NCBI RefSeq assembly: GCF_001889025.1
Contig: NZ_CP018154.1
Location: 1,726,501-1,790,500 of the forward strand
DNA: 64,000 bases
From: Sphingorhabdus lutea
GTDB taxonomy: Bacteria; Pseudomonadota; Alphaproteobacteria; Sphingomonadales; Sphingomonadaceae
Direction of reading: 5' to 3'
The translations under genes were made by a program, and so were the position numbers. Below the pieces are notes generated by a model. It saw only the letters and a list, made by a program, of their open reading frames with translations. It was not told where the DNA came from and ran no database searches. Of this stretch, positions 52,353 to 61,309 are shown one piece after another. Position 1 is the first letter of the stretch; every line of letters begins with the position of its first letter.

Positions 52353-53078
52353 TTAAGACCCAATGACACGGCGACCAAAACCACCCATTGGGCGGGCAGC
52401 GGGCGTTTGATTATGCATCGCGCTTGGTGCGCTAAACACGGTGCGGCGGAAATTTTTCTCTAATCGATCGGAGATATAGGTCCAAAGCTGCTGAACTTCT
52501 TGTGAAGAACGGCCATTTGGGTCTACCTCCATCACGGTGCGGCCATCAATCATGGATGCCGCGAAATCTGTTCTATGATGTAATGTTATTGGTGCAACAG
52601 TGCCATGTTGGGAAAGGGCGACGGCAGCCTCTGATGTAATTTTCGCCTTTGGCGTTGCCGCATTAACCACGAAAATAAGCGGTTTTCCTGCACGCTCACA
52701 TAAATCAACGGTTGCACCCACTGCGCGTAAATCATGCGGGCTGGGCCGTGTGGGAACGACGATAAGCTCCGCCACGGAAATAACGCTTTGTATCGCCATG
52801 GTAATGGCAGGCGGCGTATCAACCACGGCCAATTTGAAACCCTGTTGCCGCAAAATTGCCAAATCAGATGCCAATCGCGCCACGGTGGTTTGCGCAAATG
52901 CAGGAAGGTCTGCCTCACGCTCATTCCACCAATCCGCCAATGACCCCTGCGGATCAATATCAATTAAGACAACTGGACCTGCTCCTGCCAATTGTGCCTG
53001 AACAGCCAAATGGCCTGATAGGGTGGTCTTTCCAGAGCCGCCTTTTTGTGATGCCAATGCGAGAACCCGCAACGCCAT
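52353..53078 (-). CDS. ParA/MinD-family ATPase (orphan chromosomal)
   Basis: A 241-residue ParA-like ATPase. The deviant Walker A is SQKGGSGKTTLSGHLA with the signature Lys; Walker A' and B regions are IDIDPQGSLADWW and LAVVDTPPAITM. The C-terminal 25 residues are Arg/Pro-rich. Such orphan ParAs position protein cargo (for example PpfA with chemoreceptor clusters) or plasmids. With no ParB, parS or plasmid replication gene present, and with SPOR and RHH partners, a cargo-positioning role is more likely. AAGGGG lies only one or two bases before the ATG; a TTG two codons further would be better spaced. Confidence 0.88.
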   Translation of the reverse strand: MALRVLALASQKGGSGKTTLSGHLAVQAQLAGAGPVVLIDIDPQGSLADWWNEREADLPAFAQTTVARLASDLAILRQQGFKLAVVDTPPAITMAIQSVISVAELIVVPTRPSPHDLRAVGATVDLCERAGKPLIFVVNAATPKAKITSEAAVALSQHGTVAPITLHHRTDFAASMIDGRTVMEVDPNGRSSQEVQQLWTYISDRLEKNFRRTVFSAPSAMHNQTPAARPMGGFGRRVIGS

Positions 53079-53170
53079 TCCCCTTTCATAATTAAATCTG
53101 AAATGAGGTTTGCCAGAATAGGGCTAATAAGTGGTTAACGCGCCGCACAAAGAATTTACATTTTTTATGC

Positions 53171-53213
53171 AAAATGGCTTAAACGGCCTGATATTTAACT
53201 TTTAAGCCATTTT
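53171..53213. promoter_or_regulatory. 12-bp perfect inverted repeat in the divergent promoter region
   Basis: AAAATGGCTTAA (53171-53182) and TTAAGCCATTTT (53202-53213) are perfect inverses separated by 19 bp. They lie 93 bp from the parA-like ATG and about 110 bp from the Sel1-SPOR ATG. It may be a two-site operator for both genes, or a hairpin. TTTAATTAAA just to the right is a smaller palindrome. The 243-bp gap holds no gene. Confidence 0.45.
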
Positions 53214-53321
53214 TATTTAATTAAATAATAGTTATAACGTCATGGTTTCAATGTCGTTCACCATTTATTCGGATTTTTTGGCTATAGAATGAATAAATTA
53301 TATCACCCTATGGAGCATGTG

Positions 53322-54458
53322 ATGCGCAATTTATCTTTTAATAAAATTTCTTACCCTGCAAAAATGGCTGCTTGCTCAATTGCTTTATGCGCATCTGCTT
53401 TTATATTGGGCAATCAGCCTGCAATGGCCTTTCAACCGGTCAAAGAGGGCGTTGATGCATGGACCAAGGGTGAATATGAGGCCGCAGTTAATAAATGGAA
53501 ACAGCCTGCATTAAATGGTGATGCCGATGCGCAATTTAATTTGGCGCAGGCATATAAATTGGGCCGCGGTGTAGAGGCAAATGTCGACACTGCCTTAATT
53601 TGGTATGGCAAGGCCGCTGCACAGGGCCATTTACAGGCAAGTGATAATTATGGCCATATGCTTCATTATAAGGGCAAAATTGCCGAATCCATTCCATATC
53701 TATCCGCCTCTGCGGCGCGCGGACAGCCATTGTCGCAATATCTTTATGCCACCGAATTATTTAACGGCACTTTTGTGCAAAAAGATTGGGTGCGTGCCTA
53801 TGCCTTTATGACCCGTGCATCAACGGCTGGTCTGCCCTATGCAACAAAATCATTAGGACAGATGGACGGTTATATCTCATTAGAAGACCGTCAAAAAGGC
53901 ACGGTTATGGCCGGCGATATTGAACAACAGGAAAAACAAAATCGCTCGCAGGCAATTGCCGGATTACCCATTGATACATCGCCCGCAGCGCCGATTGGAA
54001 AGCCAATATCCCTGCCCCCGTCAAATATTCCCGTGCAGCCGCCAATATCTGCTCCTGCCAATGCGCCAGTTAATGCGCCTATAAATAATGCTGGTAATAA
54101 GGGCACATATATTCCATCCGCGCCGGTGCGTTCTGCCCCCGTGACGGCACAGCCTGTCTCGACAAGCCCGCAGCCTAGCTCGGCTAGCCCAATGCCAAGC
54201 CAACCCGCAATAAAAACAGCCGCTAATGGCAAATGGCGGGTGCAATTAGGCGCGTTTAGCAAACAAAGCAGTGCAGAGGCATTATGGTTTGATTTGGAGA
54301 ATAAATTGCCCGAGCTTAAAAATATTCAACCCTTTTTGGTGCCTGCGGGCACAATTACCCGCCTTCAGGCTGGGCCATTTGCTTCGCGTGCAGAGGCGGA
54401 CAAGCTATGTAATAAGATGAAAAATATTGGTCAGGCATGTTTATCGATGAGCAAATGA
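53322..54458 (+). CDS. Secreted Sel1-repeat protein with C-terminal SPOR domain
   Basis: About 378 residues starting MRNLSFNKISYP at 53322, with GGAG upstream; in-frame ATGs at 53289 and 53310 are less well placed. A signal peptide ends near PAMAFQ. Sel1-like repeats span about 35-165 (GDADAQFNLAQAYKLGRGVE, DTALIWYGKAAAQGHLQASD, ARGQPLSQYLYATELFNG). A Pro/Ser/Ala-rich linker follows, then a SPOR domain (GKWRVQLGAFSKQSSAEALW, RLQAGPFASRAEADKLCNKM). Likely a periplasmic cell-division or septal-glycan binding protein, divergent from the ParA/RHH/SPOR operon. Confidence 0.88.
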   Translation: MRNLSFNKISYPAKMAACSIALCASAFILGNQPAMAFQPVKEGVDAWTKGEYEAAVNKWKQPALNGDADAQFNLAQAYKLGRGVEANVDTALIWYGKAAAQGHLQASDNYGHMLHYKGKIAESIPYLSASAARGQPLSQYLYATELFNGTFVQKDWVRAYAFMTRASTAGLPYATKSLGQMDGYISLEDRQKGTVMAGDIEQQEKQNRSQAIAGLPIDTSPAAPIGKPISLPPSNIPVQPPISAPANAPVNAPINNAGNKGTYIPSAPVRSAPVTAQPVSTSPQPSSASPMPSQPAIKTAANGKWRVQLGAFSKQSSAEALWFDLENKLPELKNIQPFLVPAGTITRLQAGPFASRAEADKLCNKMKNIGQACLSMSK

Positions 54459-54508
54459 TGAAGTTAATTTATGGATAAGCTAATGTTTCTAACTATATGG
54501 CTTATCCA

Positions 54509-55060
54509 TTAACTACATAGCCTGTCTATATCGCGCCCCTTTACGGACTGTGCGGCGTCCTTACCATGCTCAACAAAATAATATAATGTGCCTGACAGGC
54601 TGGCCCGATCGCTGCAATATGATTGGCAAGATGCAGGGACAATGCCATTGATACGCAATTCTGTGCCATCAAATTTTGCCTCTATCACACATGGTTGTTT
54701 GGAATTTAATGAAATGGAGAGTTTCTCCCCATCCAGCCTTGCCGTGCCGCTGCCCTCACATTTACTTTCCGGTCCAAATACCGCCAATATTCCAATATTA
54801 TATTCATCGCCGGATGTTTTAATGGCGCAAAATTTATCTATGCCAAGCTCGCTTCTTTCCTCAAATCGGCCTTCAAAAATAATATTATCTGGGTCGGTGA
54901 TTAAACCAGCATTTATCGCCAATGCATCCAAAGATGCCTTATCGCTTTCAACTACATCATCCCCGCCCGCCTTTTGGCCACAACCATATAAAAGGGCGGC
55001 GCACAGGGCCGTGAAAAATAGGGGCATGAAAAAAAGATAATGATTTTTACGCTTCGTCAT
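54509..55060 (-). CDS. Small exported lipoprotein, unknown function
   Basis: About 183 residues from ATG 55060, directly after the hisI stop (TAAAATG). Signal peptide with lipobox LLYGC. The mature part carries six or so Cys residues besides the lipid Cys (KFCAIKTSG, ESKCEGSG, KQPCVIEA, ASCQSYCSDRAS, DRLCS), suggesting disulfides. Segments TARLDGEKLSISLN and KFDGTELRINGIVPAS look like a small beta-sandwich. I do not recognise the family. Probably cotranscribed with hisI without functional link. Confidence 0.72.
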   Translation of the reverse strand: MTKRKNHYLFFMPLFFTALCAALLYGCGQKAGGDDVVESDKASLDALAINAGLITDPDNIIFEGRFEERSELGIDKFCAIKTSGDEYNIGILAVFGPESKCEGSGTARLDGEKLSISLNSKQPCVIEAKFDGTELRINGIVPASCQSYCSDRASLSGTLYYFVEHGKDAAQSVKGRDIDRLCS

Positions 55061-55061
55061 T

Positions 55062-55451
55062 TTAACAATCATCATTTTCAACAAAGGTCAATGCCGCATC
55101 CCCCTCAACCCTTCGGTAAAAGCATGAACGGCGATTTGTATGACATGTGGGCCCCTTTGCGACCGACTTAATCAATAAAGCATCCTGATCACAATCAACC
55201 AAAATTTCCTCGACCGACAAAAAATGTCCACTTGTTTCGCCCTTGGTCCACAGGGACTGCCTGCTGCGGGAATAAAATGTCACCTTGCCAAGGGATAATG
55301 TTTTTTGCAAAGCCGCCTCATTCATATAGCCCAGCATTAGCACATGCCCGTCGCCCGCATCGGTCACAATTGCAGGAATTAAGCCATTTTCGGCAAATTG
55401 CGGCGCGAATATTTGGCCGGATTCCAATATTTTTTTATCAATTTTCGTCAT
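55062..55451 (-). CDS. hisI: Phosphoribosyl-AMP cyclohydrolase
   Basis: About 129 residues starting [10 protein letters not shown] at 55451; the longer frame to 55499 lacks family similarity. Step three of histidine synthesis. Metal and active-site motifs: [28 protein letters not shown] and [14 protein letters not shown]. It stands apart from other his genes, which is common in alphaproteobacteria, and is not fused to HisE. The 150-bp gap upstream, shared with purF, shows no clear promoter match. Confidence 0.95.
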   Translation of the reverse strand: MTKIDKKILESGQIFAPQFAENGLIPAIVTDAGDGHVLMLGYMNEAALQKTLSLGKVTFYSRSRQSLWTKGETSGHFLSVEEILVDCDQDALLIKSVAKGPTCHTNRRSCFYRRVEGDAALTFVENDDC

Positions 55452-55601
55452 ATATATTGCATAGCTTAAACAATGATAATTTGACCACAAATTTTTCATT
55501 GTAACATCAAATGCTATTCTTTTCTTTCAAGAGGAAGACAAATAGGTTTCAAGCCTCTATAGGGGCATCAATCCAATTTTAAATAGATTCGCGGGCCCAT
55601 T

Positions 55602-57077
55602 ATGTTGACCACACACCCTTTTGACGATGATAAATTAAAAGAGGAATGCGGCGTTTTCGGCGTTTATAACGTCGATGATGCGGCGGCCATGACCGCATTG
55701 GGCCTGCATGCGTTGCAACATCGTGGTCAAGAAGCCGCCGGTATTACCAGTTTTGATGGCAATGAATTTCACACCCACCGTGCTTTGGGCCATGTTGCGG
55801 GCAATTTTGACCAAGAAGAAGTTATTGGCAGGTTAAAGGGCAGAATGGCTGCGGGCCATGTACGTTATTCGACCAGCGGGGGAACATCGCTGCGTAATGT
55901 GCAACCTTTATATGCCGATTTATCCGTTGGCGGTTTTGCCGTGGCGCATAATGGCAATATTTCAAATGCCGAAAAACTTCGCAAAGAATTGGTTCGGCGC
56001 GGTTCTATTTTCCAATCCACATCTGATACCGAAGTTATTATCCACCTTGTCGCGACATCGGGCTTTCGAACCTTGCTTGACCGTTTAATCGACGCATTGA
56101 AACAGGTGGAGGGCGCATATTCCCTGATTTGCATGACCAATGAGGGGATGATTGTCTGCCGCGATCCATTGGGTATTCGCCCCTTGGTCATGGGCAAATT
56201 GGACGATGGCAATTATATTTTCGCTTCCGAAACTGTGGCATTGGATATTGTGGGGGCGGAATATATTCGCTCAGTTGAACCGGGTGAAATGATTGTCGCC
56301 TCCCATAATGGATTAACATCGCATCATCCATTTCCAAAACAGCCCTCGCGGCCATGTATTTTTGAACATGTATATTTTTCACGGCCCGATTCCATCGTCA
56401 ATGGCAGCAGCGTATATAGTGTGCGCAAGGCAATTGGCGCGGTATTGGCGGAGGAAATTCCGGTTGAGGCCGATTATGTCATCCCCGTGCCAGATAGCGG
56501 CACGCCGGCGGCGCTTGGTTATGCAGAGGCGGCAAATATACCCTTTGAATTAGGAATTATTCGTTCGCATTATGTAGGCCGGACATTTATTCAACCGGGC
56601 GATGGCGTGCGCCATTTGGGCGTAAAGTTAAAACATAATGCCAATAAACCATTGGTTGAGGGTAAGCGCATTATTTTGGTGGATGACAGCATTGTTCGCG
56701 GCACAACCAGCCTTAAAATCGTGCAGATGATGCGTGAAGCAGGAGCGGCAGAGGTGCATATGCGGATTGCCAGCCCGCCAACATCACATAGTTGTTTTTA
56801 CGGTGTCGACACGCCGGAACGCGAAAAATTATTGGCCAGCCGCTTTACGGTGGAAGAAATGTGCGATTTTATTCAAGCAGATAGTTTGGGTTTTATCTCC
56901 ATTGACGGCCTATATCGTGCGACCGGTGAAAAAGAACGCAATCAGGCACAGCCGCAACATTGTGATGCATGTTTTACCGGATGCTATCCCACCACCTTGA
57001 CTGATTTGGATGAGGTGGAGCAGCCCAACCAATTAAAATTATTAAATGAACAAGTTGTCCGCAGCGAAAGGACATAA
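55602..57077 (+). CDS. purF: Amidophosphoribosyltransferase
   Basis: A 491-residue enzyme of the first committed purine step. The N-terminal glutaminase has its catalytic Cys at residue 16 (KEECGVFGVY), so a 15-residue propeptide is expected to be removed. HALQHRGQEAAGI and GHVRYSTSGGTS are glutaminase blocks; the PRPP site is ILVDDSIVRGTTSLKI. C-terminal cysteines (CDACFTGCYP), with others, could hold the iron-sulfur cluster of the Bacillus-type enzyme. The SDR gene follows by 6 bp. Confidence 0.97.
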   Translation: MLTTHPFDDDKLKEECGVFGVYNVDDAAAMTALGLHALQHRGQEAAGITSFDGNEFHTHRALGHVAGNFDQEEVIGRLKGRMAAGHVRYSTSGGTSLRNVQPLYADLSVGGFAVAHNGNISNAEKLRKELVRRGSIFQSTSDTEVIIHLVATSGFRTLLDRLIDALKQVEGAYSLICMTNEGMIVCRDPLGIRPLVMGKLDDGNYIFASETVALDIVGAEYIRSVEPGEMIVASHNGLTSHHPFPKQPSRPCIFEHVYFSRPDSIVNGSSVYSVRKAIGAVLAEEIPVEADYVIPVPDSGTPAALGYAEAANIPFELGIIRSHYVGRTFIQPGDGVRHLGVKLKHNANKPLVEGKRIILVDDSIVRGTTSLKIVQMMREAGAAEVHMRIASPPTSHSCFYGVDTPEREKLLASRFTVEEMCDFIQADSLGFISIDGLYRATGEKERNQAQPQHCDACFTGCYPTTLTDLDEVEQPNQLKLLNEQVVRSERT

Positions 57078-57083
57078 AAGAAA

Positions 57084-57794
57084 ATGGATAAGATTTTTGA
57101 CGGTAAAATTGCCCTTGTCACCGGCGCAAGCAGAGGCATTGGCGCGGCAACGGCAAAAAAATTGGCCACGCTTGGCGCACATGTCATCTTAACAGCCAAA
57201 AATGATAAATTATTACAAGCCGTTGAAGACGAAATTTTCAAAGCTGGCGGCAGCGCAACCATCGCCCCCATGGATTTAACCGATGGCGAGAATATTGCCC
57301 GCCTTGCCGCCGCCGTCACCGAACGGTGGGGCAAATTGGACATTATGATATTAAACGCCGCGCGTCTTGGTTCATTAGGTCCGGTTACCCAAATTGATCC
57401 AGTGGAATTTAACAAGGTTTTGACCTTAAATTTATTGTCGGGGCAGGCCGCGATTGCTGCATTTGACCCATTGTTAAAGAAAAGCGATGCGGGACGGCTT
57501 GTCGCCCTAACCTCCTCTGTGGGGTCAAAACCGCGCGCATTTTGGGGAGCATATGGGGCCAGCAAGGCCGCCTTGGAAAATTTAGTTATCAGCTATGGCC
57601 AAGAGGTAATGAATCTTTCCAAAATCCGCGCATATATTGTTGATCCGGGCCGCACCCGCACCGATATGCGGGCACAGGCCTATCCCGGCGAAGCACCCGA
57701 AACGGTTAAAGAGCCAAAAATTGTGGCCCATGCAATTATTGAATTATTATTATCCGATGAGCCAACGGGTTATTTGTTGAAGGTTGATTCTTAA
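57084..57794 (+). CDS. SDR-family NAD(P)-dependent oxidoreductase
   Basis: A 236-residue classical short-chain dehydrogenase. Cofactor loop VTGASRGIGAATAKKLA, NAG-equivalent ILNAARLG, catalytic Ser in LTSSVGSK and YxxxK in WGAYGASKAALENL. Substrate unknown. Downstream of purF in many sphingomonads. Its TAA and the photolyase TAA share the bases TTAA on opposite strands, so the two converge with a 4-bp overlap and no terminator between them. Confidence 0.92.
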   Translation: MDKIFDGKIALVTGASRGIGAATAKKLATLGAHVILTAKNDKLLQAVEDEIFKAGGSATIAPMDLTDGENIARLAAAVTERWGKLDIMILNAARLGSLGPVTQIDPVEFNKVLTLNLLSGQAAIAAFDPLLKKSDAGRLVALTSSVGSKPRAFWGAYGASKAALENLVISYGQEVMNLSKIRAYIVDPGRTRTDMRAQAYPGEAPETVKEPKIVAHAIIELLLSDEPTGYLLKVDS

Positions 57795-59188
57795 CCCTTT
57801 ATCTGGGCATAGGCGGCAAGCGCTCTTGCCCTTGCCTCTTTATGCCCAATTATTTTACCCGGATAATTTGCCGGTTTCACGCCATATTCTTCTGGATCAT
57901 GAATATGGGGGTTATCCAAATGGCTAAGTTCGGGCACCCATTTTCGTATATAATCACGCGTATTAAATTTTTCCGATTGGGCCAGTGGCGCCATGATACG
58001 TACGAACATATTGCTGTCAACGCCGCTGCCCGCCGTCCATTGCCAATTTATCGCATTGCTGGCATAGTCTGCATCAACCAATGTGTCCCAAAACCATTGC
58101 TCACCCACGCGCCAATCAATCAACAAATGCTTGATTAAAAATGATGCGGTTATCATCCGAACACGGTTATGCATCCAACCCGTCGCCCATAATTCGCGCA
58201 TTCCTGCATCGACAATGGGATATCCGGTTTTCCCCTGTTTCCATGCGGATAAATCCGCCTGAACATCTTCATCATTCAAATCACGCCAAGGGAAATTATC
58301 AAAATTTTCCCGTGCATTTTTGCGTCCATAACCGGGATATTGACAGATGATATTTTGCGCATATTCGCGCCACACCAATTCTTTTAAAAATGTGCCAACG
58401 CTGCCCCCTGCCGACATCGCCCCATGCCATGCCTGCGCCGCGCTGATTTCCCCAAAATGAAGATGTGGGGATAGGAATGAGGTGCCTGTTATTGACGGGA
58501 AATTACGCTGTTCATCATATTTATCCGCATAATCGAAAAATTCGTGCAATCTTTGCGCTGCGCCATGCTCTCCTATGCCGCATTCTCTGTCGCCTTGCCA
58601 CATATCGCGCATGCCCCCTGCCCAATCGGGCCGGCTGGGCAATAAATTCCAATCCTCCAATTTATCGCTTTCTGGCCATGTTTCCGGAGAGTTAAGAAAC
58701 GTTGGAGCAGATAAGGGTTCTGCAGGAGGCATATATTGCGCCAATGCTTTCCAAAATGGGGTGTAAATTTTATACTCACCGCCGCTGCCTGTTTTAATGC
58801 TGCCCATTGGCATTAAATAATTGCCATGATGCCGCACCAAATTTATTTTTTCAGCCAACATTTTTTCGGCATTTCGCCACCATGGTTCATAATGACGGAT
58901 GCAATGCACCGATGTAGCGCCCGTTTGCGCGGCCAATTCCGGCAAAATATCGGTAACGTTACCGCGCCGTAAAATTAACCGCGACCCCAATTTACGCAAA
59001 TCTGCATCCAATGATGATAGCGAATGATGCAGCCACCAACGTGATGCAGCACCCATTTTGCGGTGCTTTGGCGTTTCATCATCCAAAATATAAATTGGGA
59101 TGACCGCCCCTTGTTCAGCAGCCGCAATTAACGCAGCATGGTCAGACAAACGTAAATCACGGCGCAGCCATAAAATATTAACGCCCAT
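57791..59188 (-). CDS. phrB: Deoxyribodipyrimidine photolyase (class I CPD photolyase / cryptochrome family)
   Basis: A 465-residue flavoprotein that repairs cyclobutane dimers with blue light. N-terminal antenna domain: LWLRRDLRLSDHAALIAAAE. FAD-binding region: TSFLSPHLHFGEISAAQAWH, ELVWREYAQNI, MRELWATGWMHNRVRMITAS, and DADYASNAINWQWTAGSGVD. These features fit CPD class I rather than the Fe-S (6-4) group. The start overlaps the DUF457 gene by 11 bp, so it is the last gene of the korA-korB-DUF457-phr run. Confidence 0.95.
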   Translation of the reverse strand: MGVNILWLRRDLRLSDHAALIAAAEQGAVIPIYILDDETPKHRKMGAASRWWLHHSLSSLDADLRKLGSRLILRRGNVTDILPELAAQTGATSVHCIRHYEPWWRNAEKMLAEKINLVRHHGNYLMPMGSIKTGSGGEYKIYTPFWKALAQYMPPAEPLSAPTFLNSPETWPESDKLEDWNLLPSRPDWAGGMRDMWQGDRECGIGEHGAAQRLHEFFDYADKYDEQRNFPSITGTSFLSPHLHFGEISAAQAWHGAMSAGGSVGTFLKELVWREYAQNIICQYPGYGRKNARENFDNFPWRDLNDEDVQADLSAWKQGKTGYPIVDAGMRELWATGWMHNRVRMITASFLIKHLLIDWRVGEQWFWDTLVDADYASNAINWQWTAGSGVDSNMFVRIMAPLAQSEKFNTRDYIRKWVPELSHLDNPHIHDPEEYGVKPANYPGKIIGHKEARARALAAYAQIKG

Positions 59189-60266
59189 CGGCTTTATCCT
59201 GTTCGGGCGTATCCTTTGGCTTATCTAATCGCACATCCTTTGGTGCAGCCAATGGCGCAGATAAATTTTCTTCTTGCGGTAATAATTGCACCCTTGCTCT
59301 GAATCTTTCGCTTACCATTGGGTCCGTAAAACGCGCATCGGCAAAAATTGCATATCTTTTGCCGCCTTCAATAATCATGGCATTATGCGGCATACGCGAC
59401 CAAAATAAAAATGCATCCGCATCCTTATCACGCAATCGAATTTTATCCGGCTTCACAATGGCAGGTGCATGGCGCGCAATAATTATTTCCTTAGATGATG
59501 CATATAGCGCGGCGGCATTTTCGCTTAATTTCTTTTCATCAAATAATGAATATTCAAATTGATAATAATTATTTGGTGAACCAAACAATATTTCGCGTTT
59601 CCAAAAAAATATGGGCACGGGGTTGGCCACAATTTGGGCCACATCATGAACGCCAACATAATTTCGCAGGGCAATTTTTGTCTCCTGAACCGCATGGCGG
59701 CTAAGCGAGATATTGCCCAATATATAAAATAAAATCGCCCCAAAGCTGATAAAGGCAGGAATTTTCCAATTTTCCCTGCCCCCACGCTCTTGACGCAGCG
59801 ATATCCAAACTCCGGCGATTAAAGCGGCCCATATCCAAATATCGATGATAAAAATGCTGTCCCCATAAAACCAATTGCTGCTAAATGGCTCTAATAACCT
59901 AATCCCATAACTGTTTAACCAATCAAGCGCGGGATGCGACAAGCAACCAATATAGGCCAGCGTCAGCAACCATCCTTTATGAATTGGCAGACGGCTTTCG
60001 GGGCGTTTTGACCGCCTTAATTGCCAATTATCAAACCATAGCATCATGACCCATAAAATAATGGGAAGCAACAACATGGCAATTGGGCCATGGGTGATGC
60101 CGCGTCTGATGGCAAGATGTTGATGGCCGCCAAATAACACTGCCACCGCGTCAATATCGGGAATATTTGCCGCGATGATAAGCGTGGGCATAGCCAAACC
60201 GGTCTTACGCTTTAACCCCATTTGGCCAAGCAAAGCACCGGTTAAGCTGTGCGTTAAATTATCCAT
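59178..60266 (-). CDS. DUF457/YdjM-type membrane-bound metal-dependent hydrolase
   Basis: A 362-residue protein. The N-terminal signature MDNLTHSLTGALLGQMGL, then IPDIDAV and RRGITHGPIAMLLLP, give the His/Asp pattern of the YdjM (LexA-regulated inner-membrane hydrolase) family. About five membrane helices cover the first 200 residues; a soluble C-terminal part (about 220-362) follows and ends in a charged tail. E. coli YdjM is SOS-regulated; its substrate is unknown. The position between korB (1-bp overlap) and the photolyase gene (11-bp overlap) hints at shared expression with DNA repair. Confidence 0.88.
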   Translation of the reverse strand: MDNLTHSLTGALLGQMGLKRKTGLAMPTLIIAANIPDIDAVAVLFGGHQHLAIRRGITHGPIAMLLLPIILWVMMLWFDNWQLRRSKRPESRLPIHKGWLLTLAYIGCLSHPALDWLNSYGIRLLEPFSSNWFYGDSIFIIDIWIWAALIAGVWISLRQERGGRENWKIPAFISFGAILFYILGNISLSRHAVQETKIALRNYVGVHDVAQIVANPVPIFFWKREILFGSPNNYYQFEYSLFDEKKLSENAAALYASSKEIIIARHAPAIVKPDKIRLRDKDADAFLFWSRMPHNAMIIEGGKRYAIFADARFTDPMVSERFRARVQLLPQEENLSAPLAAPKDVRLDKPKDTPEQDKADGR

Positions 60267-61309
60267 TATAATTCTGGGCCATCTGCTCCATGTTCATTCA
60301 TGCCCACTGTCCATGTTTGCCCCTTGGCAAGAAGCTTGCTTAAATCGGCAACCTTGCCTGCGCTTGCGGCCTTATTTTGGGCGACAACCGCATCTTCAAA
60401 TGTTTCACGCGGATCATCATATAACACGCCTAGCGCCATGGGAAATTCGCCAAATGGCATTTCGACAAGCATATGGGCAATGGAACGATTGGTCACATCA
60501 TGAACAATCACATTCGCGCCCTGCCAATCGCCATCAACGACATCCACTACCTTTAATGTTAAGGCATCGCGGTCAAGGCCAATACCCTTTGTGCCGCCGG
60601 CGAATAGCATGGGTTCACCATTTTGCAGCCATAATTGGCGGTCCTCCGCCCCCTTTGGCGCGGCGAAATCTTGAAACACATCCTTATTATACACAATGCA
60701 ATTTTGGAATATTTCAATAAAGGCTGCGCCCTTATGCGCATGGGCCGCCTTCAATACATCGGGCAAATGTTTGGACACGTCAAAACCGCGCGCCACAAAA
60801 CGAGCGCCCGAACCAAGCGCAAAGGCACATGGCCGCGCAGGATGGTCAACCGAGCCATAAGGGGTGGACGGGCTGTTTGTACCCTCCCGGCTTGTCGGAG
60901 ATGCCTGTCCCTTGGTAAGGCCATAAATTTCATTATTAAACAACATGATTTGCATATTCACATTGCGGCGAAGCACATGCATCATATGATTGCCGCCAAT
61001 GGAAAGCCCGTCACCATCGCCCGTTACCAACCACACATCAAGCGCGGGATTGGCCAATTTTAATCCCGTTGCAAATGCAGGCGCGCGCCCATGAATGGTA
61101 TGAAATCCATAGGTTTCCATATAATATGGAAAACGTGAGGAACAGCCAATGCCCGAAATAAAAACGGTATTGGCGGGATCGCCGCCCAATTGCGGCATGG
61201 TGCGCTGCACCGCCTTTAATATCGCATAATCGCCGCATCCAGGGCACCAGCGCACCTCTTGGTCGGTTTCCCAATCTTTTAGGGTGGTCACTTTGGTCAT
61301 CTCGTTCAT
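60266..61309 (-). CDS. korB: 2-oxoacid:ferredoxin oxidoreductase beta subunit
   Basis: A 347-residue thiamine-diphosphate subunit. WCPGCGDYAILKAVQ, the TPP/Mg motif VTGDGDGLSIGG ending in LFNNEIYGLTKGQ, and YGSVDHPARPC match KorB-type 2-oxoglutarate/2-oxoacid:ferredoxin oxidoreductases. Cys residues hold an iron-sulfur cluster. Overlaps korA by 4 bp (ATGA). Confidence 0.94.
   Translation of the reverse strand: MNEMTKVTTLKDWETDQEVRWCPGCGDYAILKAVQRTMPQLGGDPANTVFISGIGCSSRFPYYMETYGFHTIHGRAPAFATGLKLANPALDVWLVTGDGDGLSIGGNHMMHVLRRNVNMQIMLFNNEIYGLTKGQASPTSREGTNSPSTPYGSVDHPARPCAFALGSGARFVARGFDVSKHLPDVLKAAHAHKGAAFIEIFQNCIVYNKDVFQDFAAPKGAEDRQLWLQNGEPMLFAGGTKGIGLDRDALTLKVVDVVDGDWQGANVIVHDVTNRSIAHMLVEMPFGEFPMALGVLYDDPRETFEDAVVAQNKAASAGKVADLSKLLAKGQTWTVGMNEHGADGPEL

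Noticed and set aside
52353..53078. Plasmid partition locus
   Set aside because: No ParB, centromere-like iterons or replication initiator; the surroundings are chromosomal housekeeping genes.
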